Assembly (NCBI GenBank): GCA_016713175.1
Contig: JADJPQ010000006.1
Coordinates: forward strand, 81,674 to 145,673
Source of the DNA: Planctomycetota bacterium
GTDB lineage: Bacteria > Planctomycetota > UBA1135 > UBA2386
DNA length: 64,000 bases
Direction: 5' to 3'
Shown here: positions 16,819-25,413 of the stretch, piece by piece
Layout of the letters: each line of letters opens with the position of its first letter
How positions within the stretch are numbered: position 1 is the stretch's first letter
Notes under the pieces: model-generated
What the model was told of the DNA's origin: nothing
Database searches by the model: none
What the model saw: only the letters and a program-made list of their open reading frames with translations
Program-made: the position numbers and the translations under genes

Positions 16819-18177
16819 ATGCCCGATTCGCCCCGAAATCTCCCCGCGTTCCCGTCACCGTCCTTGCTTGGCGTGGTCCTTCGCCTCGCCCTGCTGCCTG
16901 CGGTGACGATGGTCGTACTGCGCCTGCTGTGGCCGGGGCTCGATGGCTGGATCCACGACGGCTGCGTGCTGCTGATGGGTGGCTTCGCTGCGGCGCTCGC
17001 GGCCAGCCGTTACGCCAGGCTGCTGACGACCGCCCAGCGCGCCGATGCGGATCAGGCGGCGCTCCTCGCACAGGAACGGCTGCGGCACAGCGCCGAGGAG
17101 CACCTCGCCCGCACGCGCGCGATCGTCGCCACGGCCACGGAGGGCATCGTGACGATCGACCAGGATGGCATCATCGACACGTTCAACAGCGCCGCCGAAC
17201 GACTGTTCGGCTATCGCGCCGAGGAGGTGCTCGGCCGCAACGTCTCGATGCTGATGCCGGCGCCCTGGCAGCAGCAGCACGATGGCTATCTGCAGAACTA
17301 CCTGCGCACCGGCATCGCCAGGATCATCGGCATCGGCCGCGAGGTGCTGGGCCTGCGCAAGGACGGCACGACGTTCCCGATCGACCTGTCGGTCGGCGCC
17401 GGCACCATGCGCGGCCGGCCGTTCTTCACCGCGCTGATCCGCGACGTCACCGAACGCAAGGACATGCAGACCAAGCTGGCCCAGACGGAACGGCTGGCCG
17501 CGGTCGGCGAACTCTCGGCCGGCGTCGCCCACGAGGTCAACAATCCAGTCAACACGATCATCAACTGCGCGCAGCTGATCGCCGACGGCGACGATGCGCC
17601 GGGCAACGCCCGGGTGATCATCGAGGAAGGCGAGCGCATCGCGTCGATCGTCAAGGACCTGCTGCAGTTCGCCCGCGACGACCGCGACCGCCCGCAACCG
17701 ACGTCGATCGCCGACGTGGTGACCCGGACGCTGCGGCTGATCGGCGAGAACTTCAAACGCCACGGTATCGCGCTGCGACTTGCCGTCCCGCCCGAGTTGC
17801 CAGCCGTCAACGCGCGTCCACAACAACTGCAGCAGGTGCTGCTGAACCTGCTGATCAATGCCAAGGACGCGTTGCTACAGGAGGGCAAGGACACCCGTAC
17901 CGTGCATCTGTCGGCGGCTGCCGAGGCCGACGGCGTCCGGATGAGCGTGCGCGACAACGGCCCCGGCATCCCGCCGCAGCTTGGCAACCACGTATTCGAG
18001 CCGTTCGTGACGACCAAGCGTGCCCGGGGCGGCACCGGGCTGGGCCTGTCGATCAGCAAGGGCATCGTCGAGGGCTACGGCGGCACGATCGAAGTCGTGT
18101 CGTCGCCCGGCCAGGGCGCCGACTTCCGCGTCTGGCTGCCGCTCAGCACCGAGCCGCGCGACGCCGACCTGCACTGA
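16819..18177 (+). CDS. FixL-like membrane histidine kinase with haem-type PAS domain
   Basis: 452 residues from ATG 16819. Two membrane helices lie near residues 17-36 and 47-63, then a PAS domain (about 98-210) and a kinase core with His238 (AHEVNNP), the N box LLINAKDA, DNGPGIP and GTGLGLS. The PAS domain carries the FixL haem signature: His154 in QQHDGY aligns with the proximal haem ligand His200 of Bradyrhizobium FixL, and Arg174 in IIGIGREV, exactly 20 residues later, aligns with the oxygen-pocket Arg220. The positions of FixL Arg206 and His214 hold Asn and Arg here. Sitting next to a complete cbb3 oxidase operon, it is best read as an oxygen sensor. Haem binding is inferred, not proven. 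Confidence 0.87.
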   Translation: MPDSPRNLPAFPSPSLLGVVLRLALLPAVTMVVLRLLWPGLDGWIHDGCVLLMGGFAAALAASRYARLLTTAQRADADQAALLAQERLRHSAEEHLARTRAIVATATEGIVTIDQDGIIDTFNSAAERLFGYRAEEVLGRNVSMLMPAPWQQQHDGYLQNYLRTGIARIIGIGREVLGLRKDGTTFPIDLSVGAGTMRGRPFFTALIRDVTERKDMQTKLAQTERLAAVGELSAGVAHEVNNPVNTIINCAQLIADGDDAPGNARVIIEEGERIASIVKDLLQFARDDRDRPQPTSIADVVTRTLRLIGENFKRHGIALRLAVPPELPAVNARPQQLQQVLLNLLINAKDALLQEGKDTRTVHLSAAAEADGVRMSVRDNGPGIPPQLGNHVFEPFVTTKRARGGTGLGLSISKGIVEGYGGTIEVVSSPGQGADFRVWLPLSTEPRDADLH

Positions 18178-18200
18178 CGGCGGGCCGGCTCGCGCCCGAC

Positions 18201-19694
18201 TCAGCGCCCGCTCGGCCCGAGCAACGGTGCCTTGGCCCGACGCACCATCGCCGGTGCGTCACCGCCGGTCCGAACTTCGATCTCGAGCTGCATTCCGGGT
18301 CGGAACGATGCCCGCGGCACGAACACGTGCACCGGCATCTTGCGATCCTCCAGGCTCTGCAGCGCGAACTCGGTCTGCGGCAGCACGACCTCGGCCTCGG
18401 CCGGGCCGATCGCTTTGGCGACGAAGGTGTGCGCCACCGGCTGCTTGTTGATCAGATGCAGGTCGAACACGTTGTGCACGCGTTCCTGCTCGAGCGTGAA
18501 CGCCTGGCCCGGCACCCGCCGCAGGTTGGCCTCGAACGGCGTCCGCCACGTGGTCGCCACCAAGAACGCGCTGACGCCGATGACCAGCAGCACCGCATAC
18601 AGGAACACCCGCGGCCGCACGAACTTCCGCGCGCCGGTCTCGAAGCCGCGCTGGCTGTCGTAGCGGACGAGCCCCTTCGGCCGGCCGGTCTTCAGCATGA
18701 CCTCGTCGCAGGCGTCGATGCAGTTGGCGCAACCGATGCACTCCATCTGCGTGCCGTTGCGGATGTCGATGCCGGTCGGACACACCGCGACACAGCGATA
18801 GCAGTCGACGCAGTGACCGTGTCCAGACTCGGTGGCCGGCCCGCGCGGCTCGCCGCGCTCCCGGTCATAACCGACCAACAGCGTTTCGTAGTCGTACAGC
18901 GCACCCTGCAAGCGTCCGTACGGACAGACGACGATGCACAACTGTTCGCGGAACCAGGTGAAGTTGATGAACAGGATCAGCGTCACCACCAACGCGAACA
19001 GGAACGCCGTCGGATGCTGCGTCGGTGACGACGTCATCGCCAGGACCACTCGTTCGACCGGCATGAAGTAGCCGAGCAGCGAGTGCGCGATCACCGCCGC
19101 CAGCGCGAAGAACACCAGCAGCTTGCCGCCTCGGCGCAACAGCTTGCCGGCCGTCCACGGCGCCTTGTCGAGTTTGTGGCGCGCCGGCGCGGGCCCTTCG
19201 ATCCAGCGCTCGACGCGGCGGAACAGCCCTTCGAGGAACACCGTCTGCGGGCACGCGTAGCCGCACCACATGCGGCCGAACAGCGCCGCGACCATGAACA
19301 ACGTGAAGCCCAGGCCGGTGATGAAGAAGAATGCGAGCCAGAAGTCCTGCGCGTTGAACGTGTTGCCGAACAGGAAGAAGTGGCGCGCCGGGATGTCGAT
19401 CAGCACCGCCGGGTTGCCGCCGATCTTGACCCACGGCATCGCCAGGTAGACGCCGAGCAGCAGGAACCACAGCAACTGTTTCCTGGTCTGGAACCGTCCA
19501 CTGACGTCCGCGGTGTGGATCGAGTTGCGCGAACCGTCCGGGTTGATGCTGAAGACGGTGTCGAGATCGGGTCGGCGCACCGGCGGCCGGCCACGCGTGA
19601 CCACCGGCTTGCGTGGCGTGCTGGCTGACGGTGCCGGCGGCAGCGAGGAGGACGACGAGGCAGTCGGCGTCGGATCGACGGGATGATCCGACAC
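18201..19694 (-). CDS. ccoG: Cytochrome c oxidase accessory protein CcoG (FixG/RdxA)
   Basis: About 497 residues. It is a polytopic membrane ferredoxin-like protein: several helices in the N-terminal half, the CGYACPQ motif, two [4Fe-4S] cysteine clusters (CVDCYRCVAVCP and CIGCANCIDAC), a further helix and a C-terminal Ig-like extracytoplasmic domain. CcoG proteins act in copper reduction and cbb3 oxidase maturation. A GTG start at 19694 lies three bases after the ccoP stop and was chosen because the frame extends upstream only into ccoP. The N-terminal 40 residues are Ser/Pro-rich and longer than usual. It is the last gene of the oxidase operon. Confidence 0.93.
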   Translation of the reverse strand: MSDHPVDPTPTASSSSSLPPAPSASTPRKPVVTRGRPPVRRPDLDTVFSINPDGSRNSIHTADVSGRFQTRKQLLWFLLLGVYLAMPWVKIGGNPAVLIDIPARHFFLFGNTFNAQDFWLAFFFITGLGFTLFMVAALFGRMWCGYACPQTVFLEGLFRRVERWIEGPAPARHKLDKAPWTAGKLLRRGGKLLVFFALAAVIAHSLLGYFMPVERVVLAMTSSPTQHPTAFLFALVVTLILFINFTWFREQLCIVVCPYGRLQGALYDYETLLVGYDRERGEPRGPATESGHGHCVDCYRCVAVCPTGIDIRNGTQMECIGCANCIDACDEVMLKTGRPKGLVRYDSQRGFETGARKFVRPRVFLYAVLLVIGVSAFLVATTWRTPFEANLRRVPGQAFTLEQERVHNVFDLHLINKQPVAHTFVAKAIGPAEAEVVLPQTEFALQSLEDRKMPVHVFVPRASFRPGMQLEIEVRTGGDAPAMVRRAKAPLLGPSGR

Positions 19695-19696
19695 GA

Positions 19697-20254
19697 CTAC
19701 TGCTCTTCCTTGCCCTGCGGCGGCAGACCGCCGGCGACGTTGGTGTGCTTGACCTTGGCGAGCACGTAGGCGGTGACCCGTTGCGCCCACATCGAGCCGT
19801 TCTGCTTCCACGGCGGCATGCCGTTCGGCCGGCCTTCCATGATCGTCGTGTAGATGTCGAGCGGCTTGCCACCGTAGACCCAGAACTTGTCGGTCAGGTT
19901 CGGACCGGTCAGCCCGGAACCATCGGGCTTGTGGCAGAACTTGCAGGAGACGCCTTCGGCCATGAAGGCCTTCTCACCCTCAGCGACCACCCCGCCTTCC
20001 TTGGACAGCTTCAGCAACGACTCGTCGGTCACCGGGTTCTTGGCCAGTTCGGCCTCGAGCCGGGCGGCGATCTCCTGCTGCTCGGCGAGGAACGCGGCCT
20101 GGGGCAGGTGCCCGGTGCCGAGCGTGTGGAAGTGGATCCAGTAGCCGACCGAGAAGATGCAGGCGAGGTAGAACGACCACAGCCACCAGTTCGGCAGCCG
20201 GTTGTCGAACTCCTCGATCCCGTCGAACGTGTGACCCCGTGTGGCGAGACTCAT
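19697..20254 (-). CDS. ccoP: cbb3-type cytochrome c oxidase subunit CcoP (single-haem form)
   Basis: 185 residues. The FixP-type N-terminal domain has one membrane helix (about residues 22-42), followed by a single cytochrome c domain with CKFCH at residues 104-108 and a methionine-containing loop (NGMPPW). Classical proteobacterial CcoP has two haem sites and about 300 residues, so this is a shortened, mono-haem version. It shares an ATGA overlap with ccoQ upstream and is followed within three bases by ccoG. The protein would pass electrons from soluble donors to the CcoO part of the fused catalytic subunit. Confidence 0.92.
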   Translation of the reverse strand: MSLATRGHTFDGIEEFDNRLPNWWLWSFYLACIFSVGYWIHFHTLGTGHLPQAAFLAEQQEIAARLEAELAKNPVTDESLLKLSKEGGVVAEGEKAFMAEGVSCKFCHKPDGSGLTGPNLTDKFWVYGGKPLDIYTTIMEGRPNGMPPWKQNGSMWAQRVTAYVLAKVKHTNVAGGLPPQGKEEQ

Positions 20255-20457
20255 GGACGAACCCTCCGTGTGCTGTCGGCGACCGGCGGCACGCCGGCAT
20301 CGTCGGCCAGCGGCAAGCTGGCCATCTGACGGAAGCGCGGCTGATGTTCGCGACGACAGACGCGCACCAGCACGGCCAGGAAGATGCCCAGGAACATCAA
20401 CATCGCCAGGATCGGCAGGTTGAGGATGGGCGTGGCAGCAAGGAACTCGCGCAGCAT
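20251..20457 (-). CDS. ccoQ: cbb3 oxidase subunit CcoQ-like small membrane protein
   Basis: 68 residues with one hydrophobic helix (about residues 10-33, ILNLPILAMLMFLGIFL) and a short basic then Pro/Asp tail. The position between ccoNO and ccoP, the size and the single helix fit CcoQ/FixQ, a small subunit that helps stabilise cbb3 oxidase. The start lies two bases after the ccoNO stop and the end overlaps ccoP as ATGA. Sequence identity in this family is low, so the call depends mostly on position and topology. Confidence 0.82.
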   Translation of the reverse strand: MLREFLAATPILNLPILAMLMFLGIFLAVLVRVCRREHQPRFRQMASLPLADDAGVPPVADSTRRVRP

Positions 20458-20459
20458 GA

Positions 20460-22799
20460 CTACTTGCCTCCGGCCGAGGCGGCCTTGACGGTCTGCAGGT
20501 TGTTGCCAAGACGTCGCAGGTAGGCGATCAACGCGATGATCTCCTTGTCCGGCGCGGCGTCGGTGATGCCCTTGCTGGCCAACGTGGCAACGATCGCGGC
20601 GGCATCGCGGTCGTAGTCGGCGGCGGCGCCGAGGATCTGTTCCTTGGTGTAGGGCACGCCGAGCTTGCGCAGCACGCGCATCTTGTCCCCGGCGATCGCC
20701 TTGTCGGCGGTATTCCCGTACATCCACGGGTAGGCCGGCATGACCGAGTTCGGCGAGGTGTCGGTCGGCCGCTTCATGTGCAGCCAGTGCCACGACTCGT
20801 CGTACTTGGCACCGACGCGGGCCAGGTCGGGTCCGGTACGCTTGCTGCCCCATTGGAACGGGTGATCCCACATCGACTCCTCGATGCGGCTCGGATCGCC
20901 GTAGCGCAGCTGCTCCTCGCGGAACGGCCGGATCATCTGCGAGTGGCACACGTAGCAGCCTTCGCGGACATAGAGGTCGCGGCCGGTCAGTTCGAGCGCG
21001 GTGTATGGCTTGACCGCGATCTCGCCGTTCGCCGCCAGCGGCACCGCCTTGTCGGCGATCAGGCCGGGCAGCAGTTCGAACAGACCGCCGACCAGCACCG
21101 CCAGCAAGGTCAGCACCGAGAACGCCAGCGGCCGGGCCTCGAGCATCTCGTGCCAGGTGTGCTTGCCGACGTGCGTGCTGCGATACAGCATGCCGCCCGC
21201 GAAGGCGACCACCGCGAAGATCGCGACGAAGCCGACGACGGCGGCGCCGACGCTCGGCAGCGCGAACAGCGTCGCCGCGACCATGCCGAGCACCGAGATG
21301 ATGATCGGCTTGCTGGTCAGGATGCCCCACAGGCTCGGCTCACCGGGCTGCGGCGCCGTCTTGGTGACCGTGACCTCGGTCTCGACGGTGACCGGGCGAC
21401 CCGACATCGCCGTCATCACCAGGTTCCAGATCATCAGCAGCCAACCGACGACGAACAGCCCACCGCCGATGCTGCGGGTCATGTACATCAGCTGCTGACT
21501 GTTCAGCATCTCGTTCCAGTCGGTGTACTGCAGGCCGCCATCGGCGGTCTCCGCGCGCCACATCAGGCCCTGGCTGATGCCCGAGACCCACATCGACGCG
21601 ACGTAGAGCAGGATGCCGACGATGCCGATCCAGAAGTGCATGTCGGCGAGCCGCGTGCTGTGCAGCCTGGTGCCGAACAGCCGCGGCATCAGCCAGTAGA
21701 ACATGCCGGCCGCCATGAAGCCGTTCCAGCCCAGCGCGCCGCTGTGCACGTGGCCGATGATCCAGTCGGTGTAGTGGCCAAGGGCGGAGACCGCCTTGAT
21801 CGACAACAGCGGTCCCTCGAACGTCGCCATGCCGTAGAACGTCACGCCGGCGACGAAGAACTTCAGCACCGGATCGGTGCGCACGCGATCCCACGCGCCG
21901 CGCAGCGTCAGCAGGCCGTTCAGCATGCCGCCCCACGACGGCATCCACAGCATCACCGAGAACAGCATGCCGAGCGACTGCGCCCAGTCCGGCAGCGCGG
22001 TGTTCAGCAGGTGGTGCGGGCCGGCCCAGATGTAGATGAACACCAGCGCCCAGAAGTGCACGATCGACAACCGGTAGCTGAACACCGGTCGATCCGCCGC
22101 CTTGGGCAGGAAGTAGTACATGATCCCGAGGATCGGCGTGGTCAGGAAGAACGCGACGGCGTTGTGCCCGTACCACCACTGCGTCAGCGCATCCTGGGCC
22201 CCGGCGAACACGCAGTAGCTCTTGGTCGCGGTCACCGGCAACGACAGGTTGTTGACGATGTAGAGCACCGCGATCGTCAACACCGTCGAGATGTAGAACC
22301 AGATCGAGACGTAGAGGTTCTTCTCGTTGCGGATCGCCAGCGTCCAGAAGAAGTTGACCGCGAACGCGACCCACACCAGCGCGACCAGGATGTCGAGGAA
22401 CCACTCCAGCTCCGCGTACTCCTTGCTCTGCGTGATGCCGAACGGCAGCGTCAGCGCGGCGCCGAGGATGATCAGCTGCCAGCCCCACAGGTGGACCTTG
22501 CTGAGCAGGTCGGAGGCCATCCGCACCTTCAGCAGCCGCTGCGTGCTGTAGTAGACGCCGGCGAACATCATGTTGCCGACCAACGCGAAGATCACCGCGT
22601 TGGTATGCAGCGGCCGCAGGCGGCTGAACGTCAGCCACGGCACATCGAAGTTGAGCCCCGGGAAGCTGAGTTGCAGGGCGATCACCAGACCGACCAGCAG
22701 GCCGATCAGGCCCCAGCCGACACTGGCCCACACAAACCCGCGGACGGTGCCGTCGTCGTAGACGACACGTCGGGTCTCGGTGACGGACGAGATGGTCAT
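20460..22799 (-). CDS. ccoNO: Fused cbb3 oxidase subunits I and II (CcoN-CcoO)
   Basis: 779 residues joining the catalytic haem-copper subunit to the membrane cytochrome c subunit. The CcoN part (about residues 1-480) shows PLHTNAV, WYGHNAV, AGPHHLL and IGHVHSG, which contain the haem and CuB histidines, and the Tyr of YIWAGPHH that forms the cross-linked active-site pair in this family. The CcoO part carries one haem c site, CYVCH, near residue 613, with KRTGPDL and a Met-containing loop (SVMPAYPW). A fused CcoNO is known in Bacteroidetes and some planctomycetes. The start at 22799 has a strong GGAAGG ribosome-binding site and overlaps the ccoS stop. Confidence 0.95.
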   Translation of the reverse strand: MTISSVTETRRVVYDDGTVRGFVWASVGWGLIGLLVGLVIALQLSFPGLNFDVPWLTFSRLRPLHTNAVIFALVGNMMFAGVYYSTQRLLKVRMASDLLSKVHLWGWQLIILGAALTLPFGITQSKEYAELEWFLDILVALVWVAFAVNFFWTLAIRNEKNLYVSIWFYISTVLTIAVLYIVNNLSLPVTATKSYCVFAGAQDALTQWWYGHNAVAFFLTTPILGIMYYFLPKAADRPVFSYRLSIVHFWALVFIYIWAGPHHLLNTALPDWAQSLGMLFSVMLWMPSWGGMLNGLLTLRGAWDRVRTDPVLKFFVAGVTFYGMATFEGPLLSIKAVSALGHYTDWIIGHVHSGALGWNGFMAAGMFYWLMPRLFGTRLHSTRLADMHFWIGIVGILLYVASMWVSGISQGLMWRAETADGGLQYTDWNEMLNSQQLMYMTRSIGGGLFVVGWLLMIWNLVMTAMSGRPVTVETEVTVTKTAPQPGEPSLWGILTSKPIIISVLGMVAATLFALPSVGAAVVGFVAIFAVVAFAGGMLYRSTHVGKHTWHEMLEARPLAFSVLTLLAVLVGGLFELLPGLIADKAVPLAANGEIAVKPYTALELTGRDLYVREGCYVCHSQMIRPFREEQLRYGDPSRIEESMWDHPFQWGSKRTGPDLARVGAKYDESWHWLHMKRPTDTSPNSVMPAYPWMYGNTADKAIAGDKMRVLRKLGVPYTKEQILGAAADYDRDAAAIVATLASKGITDAAPDKEIIALIAYLRRLGNNLQTVKAASAGGK

Positions 22800-22993
22800 T
22801 GCGTTCCTTCCTTCTGAGAGGTTTCGGTGGCTGGCGGGACGGGGCGCGGCGGGGCGACATCGTCTTCGAGCGGCAACAGGCACATCCGCTCCGCCTGATG
22901 GCAGTCGCCCTGACGGGACGACCACACGAACAACACGATGGACCCTGCGACCAGCAGCAGGCTGCACAGCAGCAGGACGGGGATCACGGTCAT
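22796..22993 (-). CDS. ccoS: cbb3 oxidase maturation protein CcoS
   Basis: 65 residues beginning with a hydrophobic helix (VIPVLLLCSLLLVAGSIVLFVW) followed by a short acidic, Pro-rich tail, the typical CcoS layout. CcoS is needed to insert haem and copper into the catalytic subunit. It overlaps ccoI upstream and ccoNO downstream by four bases each (ATGA), so all three are translationally coupled. Confidence 0.88.
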   Translation of the reverse strand: MTVIPVLLLCSLLLVAGSIVLFVWSSRQGDCHQAERMCLLPLEDDVAPPRPVPPATETSQKEGTQ

Positions 22994-25401
22994 GGCAATC
23001 TCCGGCGCGCGCGCGCGAAGCGGATGCTGGTGTGGAGCACGAGCGCGGCCGAGCTGATCGGCATCAGCACCGCGGTCAGCCCCGGCGTCATCAGGTCGAG
23101 CAGACAAGCGACCAGCGTCGAGCCGTTGTAGAGCAGCGCCAGCGTGAGATTGACCCGCACGACCCGCTGCTGCAGCGCCCCGATGTCGAGCACCGCCGAC
23201 ACCGCGCCGGCCTGGGCGCCGCGGAAGAAGAAGTCGGCGCGCGCTGGCAGCACCGGGCGATCCATCGCCGGGGTGCCGGCGCAGAACGCCGCCGCAAACG
23301 CGGGCGCATCGTTGATGCCGTCGCCCAGCATCAGGGTGTCGGCCCGATCCAGCTGGCGCACGAACCCGGCCTTGCCCTCCGGACTCATGCCACCGGTCGC
23401 CAGCGCCGGATCGACACCCAACGCCGCCGCCGCCCGGGCGACGCGTTCTGGTTTGTCGCCCGACAGGATGTGCACCTGCAGACCACGCCGCCGCAGATCG
23501 GCGATCTCGGCCGCCGCACCGGAACGGAAGTCCTCCTGCAGCCGCCAGCGCCCGCGTTCGACACCGTTGCAGGCGAACGCGCATTCGGGACCGTCGTCGG
23601 CGGCCACTGCCGGCAGGCCACAGAACCGCCGGCTGCCGAGCCGCCAGACCTGGCCATCGACTTCGGCCTCGAGCCCCTGCCCCGGCACCTCGGCAACCAC
23701 GACCTCGGCACGGAAACGCGGCGCGTCCATCGTCGCCAGCACCGCCTGGCTGACCGGGTGGTTGCTGGAAGCAACCATCGTCGCCAGCATGGCCTGATCC
23801 GCCGCGATCGGCGCCGTCACCGTGAGCGCGCGCACGCCGCCGAACGTCAACGTTCCGGTCTTGTCGAACACGACCTTGCGCAGGAACCGCGTCTGGTCGA
23901 GCAGCGCGGACGACCGGACGAACACGCCCCGCCGCCGCAGCAGCGCCAGTGCCAGATGGAACGCCAACGGCGTCGCGATGCCCATCGCACACGGGCACGT
24001 GATCACCAGCACCGAGATCGCGACCGGCAACGAACGGCTCGGATCCAGGAACGCCCAGACCAGCGCACCGATGGCCGCCGCGATCAGCACGCCGAGCGAG
24101 TAGTGCTTGGCCAGCAGGTGCCAGAACCGCACCTTGCCAGCGCCGGCGGCGCGTTCGTCCGGCGGCCGCCGCAACAGCTCCGCGAGGCCCGAACCGAGAT
24201 AGTCGGACACGGCGCGCATCCGCACCGCCGAACGCCCACCGAAGAACGCGCCGGCCGGCACTTCTTCGCCGGGCGCGAACGTCCGCGGTGCGCTCTCGCC
24301 GGAGATCCAGTCCAGCGAGAAGCTCGCCTCGGAGCCAGCGACCGTCGCCCGCACCGGCAGCAGGTCGCCAGGCGCCAGCAGCAGTTCGTCGCCCGCGCGG
24401 ATCGTCGCGATCGGCACGACCTCGATGCGGTCGGCCAGAAGCCGCCGCGCGCGCATGTGCTCGGCGCCGTCGTCGGCGAGCACCTGGTCGCGGTTCCTGC
24501 GCAGCGTCCGCTGCTGCAGGAACCGGCCACCGAGCATGAAGGCGATGAAGATCGCCACCGTGTCGAAGTAGGCATCGGCACCGTGCGCGTGCAGCCACAG
24601 CGAGCCGCCGTACGCCAGCAGCAGGCCGAGCGAGATCGGCAGGTCCATGTGGACCATGCCGGCGCGCAAGCCGGACCACGCCGCCCGGAAGAACACCGGC
24701 CCGCCGACGACGACACTGACGGTCGCCAACCCGGCCAGCACGTTGCGGAACAACGGCACCAGCGGACCGTCGTCGAGACCGAAGTACGACGACACTGCGA
24801 GGATCATCGCGTTCATCGCGATCGCCACGCAGATGCCCAGGCGCACCAGCAAGCCGGTGTCCTGCTGCGCGACCCGGCTCGCCGGCGCCATCGGGTAGCC
24901 GAGCCGGCTGCTGCGCTCGAGGAACACGCGCGCGGTGTCCTGCGCCTGCTCGTAGGCCAGTGTCACCTGGCCGAGCGACGGATCGATCCGGATCGACCGC
25001 GCGCCGGGCAGCCGCCGCCAGACTTCCTGCAAGAGCCACACGCACGCCGCGCAGCGGATGCCTTGCACATCGAGGTGCAAGCGCACGCCGCCGCTGGCGT
25101 CGCGGCCGCGAGCTTCGAGTTCGGGCAGCCACTCGGCCACGACCGTCCGCGGCACCGGGCCAACGGCACCGTCGCGGCCGCCGCCGAGGTCGTAGAACCG
25201 CAACAGGCCTTCCTGGTCGAGCAGGCCGTGCACCGCCTCGCAACCACTGCAGCAGAATGGCGAGCTACGCCGTTCTTCCGGCACGAGGAGGCCACAGTGC
25301 GTACACCGACCAACTTCCCGCTTCGGCCCGGCTGCAGACTCGTTCGAAATCCGAGCTTGCGCGCCACGTTCGACCACCGAAGCTGTGAGTAGCAGCCTCA
25401 T
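22990..25401 (-). CDS. ccoI: Copper-translocating P-type ATPase CcoI (FixI)
   Basis: 803 residues. The N-terminus has Cys-rich metal sites (CTHCG, FCCSGC) and an HMA-like domain (IRCAACVW). Membrane helices follow, then the actuator motif SGES, the transport motif TCPCAMG, the phosphorylation site DKTGT and the hinge motif GDGINDAP. CcoI-type pumps deliver copper for cbb3 assembly. It is the first gene of the oxidase operon. The ATG at 25401 leaves only 12 bases to the divergent gene. The first 25-30 residues have atypical codon use and precede the first Cys motif, so the true start may be a later alternative codon such as GTG near 25377. Confidence 0.93.
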   Translation of the reverse strand: MRLLLTASVVERGAQARISNESAAGPKREVGRCTHCGLLVPEERRSSPFCCSGCEAVHGLLDQEGLLRFYDLGGGRDGAVGPVPRTVVAEWLPELEARGRDASGGVRLHLDVQGIRCAACVWLLQEVWRRLPGARSIRIDPSLGQVTLAYEQAQDTARVFLERSSRLGYPMAPASRVAQQDTGLLVRLGICVAIAMNAMILAVSSYFGLDDGPLVPLFRNVLAGLATVSVVVGGPVFFRAAWSGLRAGMVHMDLPISLGLLLAYGGSLWLHAHGADAYFDTVAIFIAFMLGGRFLQQRTLRRNRDQVLADDGAEHMRARRLLADRIEVVPIATIRAGDELLLAPGDLLPVRATVAGSEASFSLDWISGESAPRTFAPGEEVPAGAFFGGRSAVRMRAVSDYLGSGLAELLRRPPDERAAGAGKVRFWHLLAKHYSLGVLIAAAIGALVWAFLDPSRSLPVAISVLVITCPCAMGIATPLAFHLALALLRRRGVFVRSSALLDQTRFLRKVVFDKTGTLTFGGVRALTVTAPIAADQAMLATMVASSNHPVSQAVLATMDAPRFRAEVVVAEVPGQGLEAEVDGQVWRLGSRRFCGLPAVAADDGPECAFACNGVERGRWRLQEDFRSGAAAEIADLRRRGLQVHILSGDKPERVARAAAALGVDPALATGGMSPEGKAGFVRQLDRADTLMLGDGINDAPAFAAAFCAGTPAMDRPVLPARADFFFRGAQAGAVSAVLDIGALQQRVVRVNLTLALLYNGSTLVACLLDLMTPGLTAVLMPISSAALVLHTSIRFARARRRLP

Positions 25402-25413
25402 CGCGAACTTCGA

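Noticed and set aside
18181..18198. Hairpin between convergent FixL-like and ccoG genes
   Set aside because: The stem is only five base pairs with an eight-base loop and no T tract, which is expected by chance at this GC content.
20778..22817. 679-residue plus-strand frame opposite ccoNO
   Set aside because: It is antisense to the fused oxidase subunit and is dominated by Arg/His/Gln.
22780..25392. 870-residue plus-strand frame opposite ccoI
   Set aside because: It runs antisense to the whole P-type ATPase, is His/Arg-rich and shows no domain.
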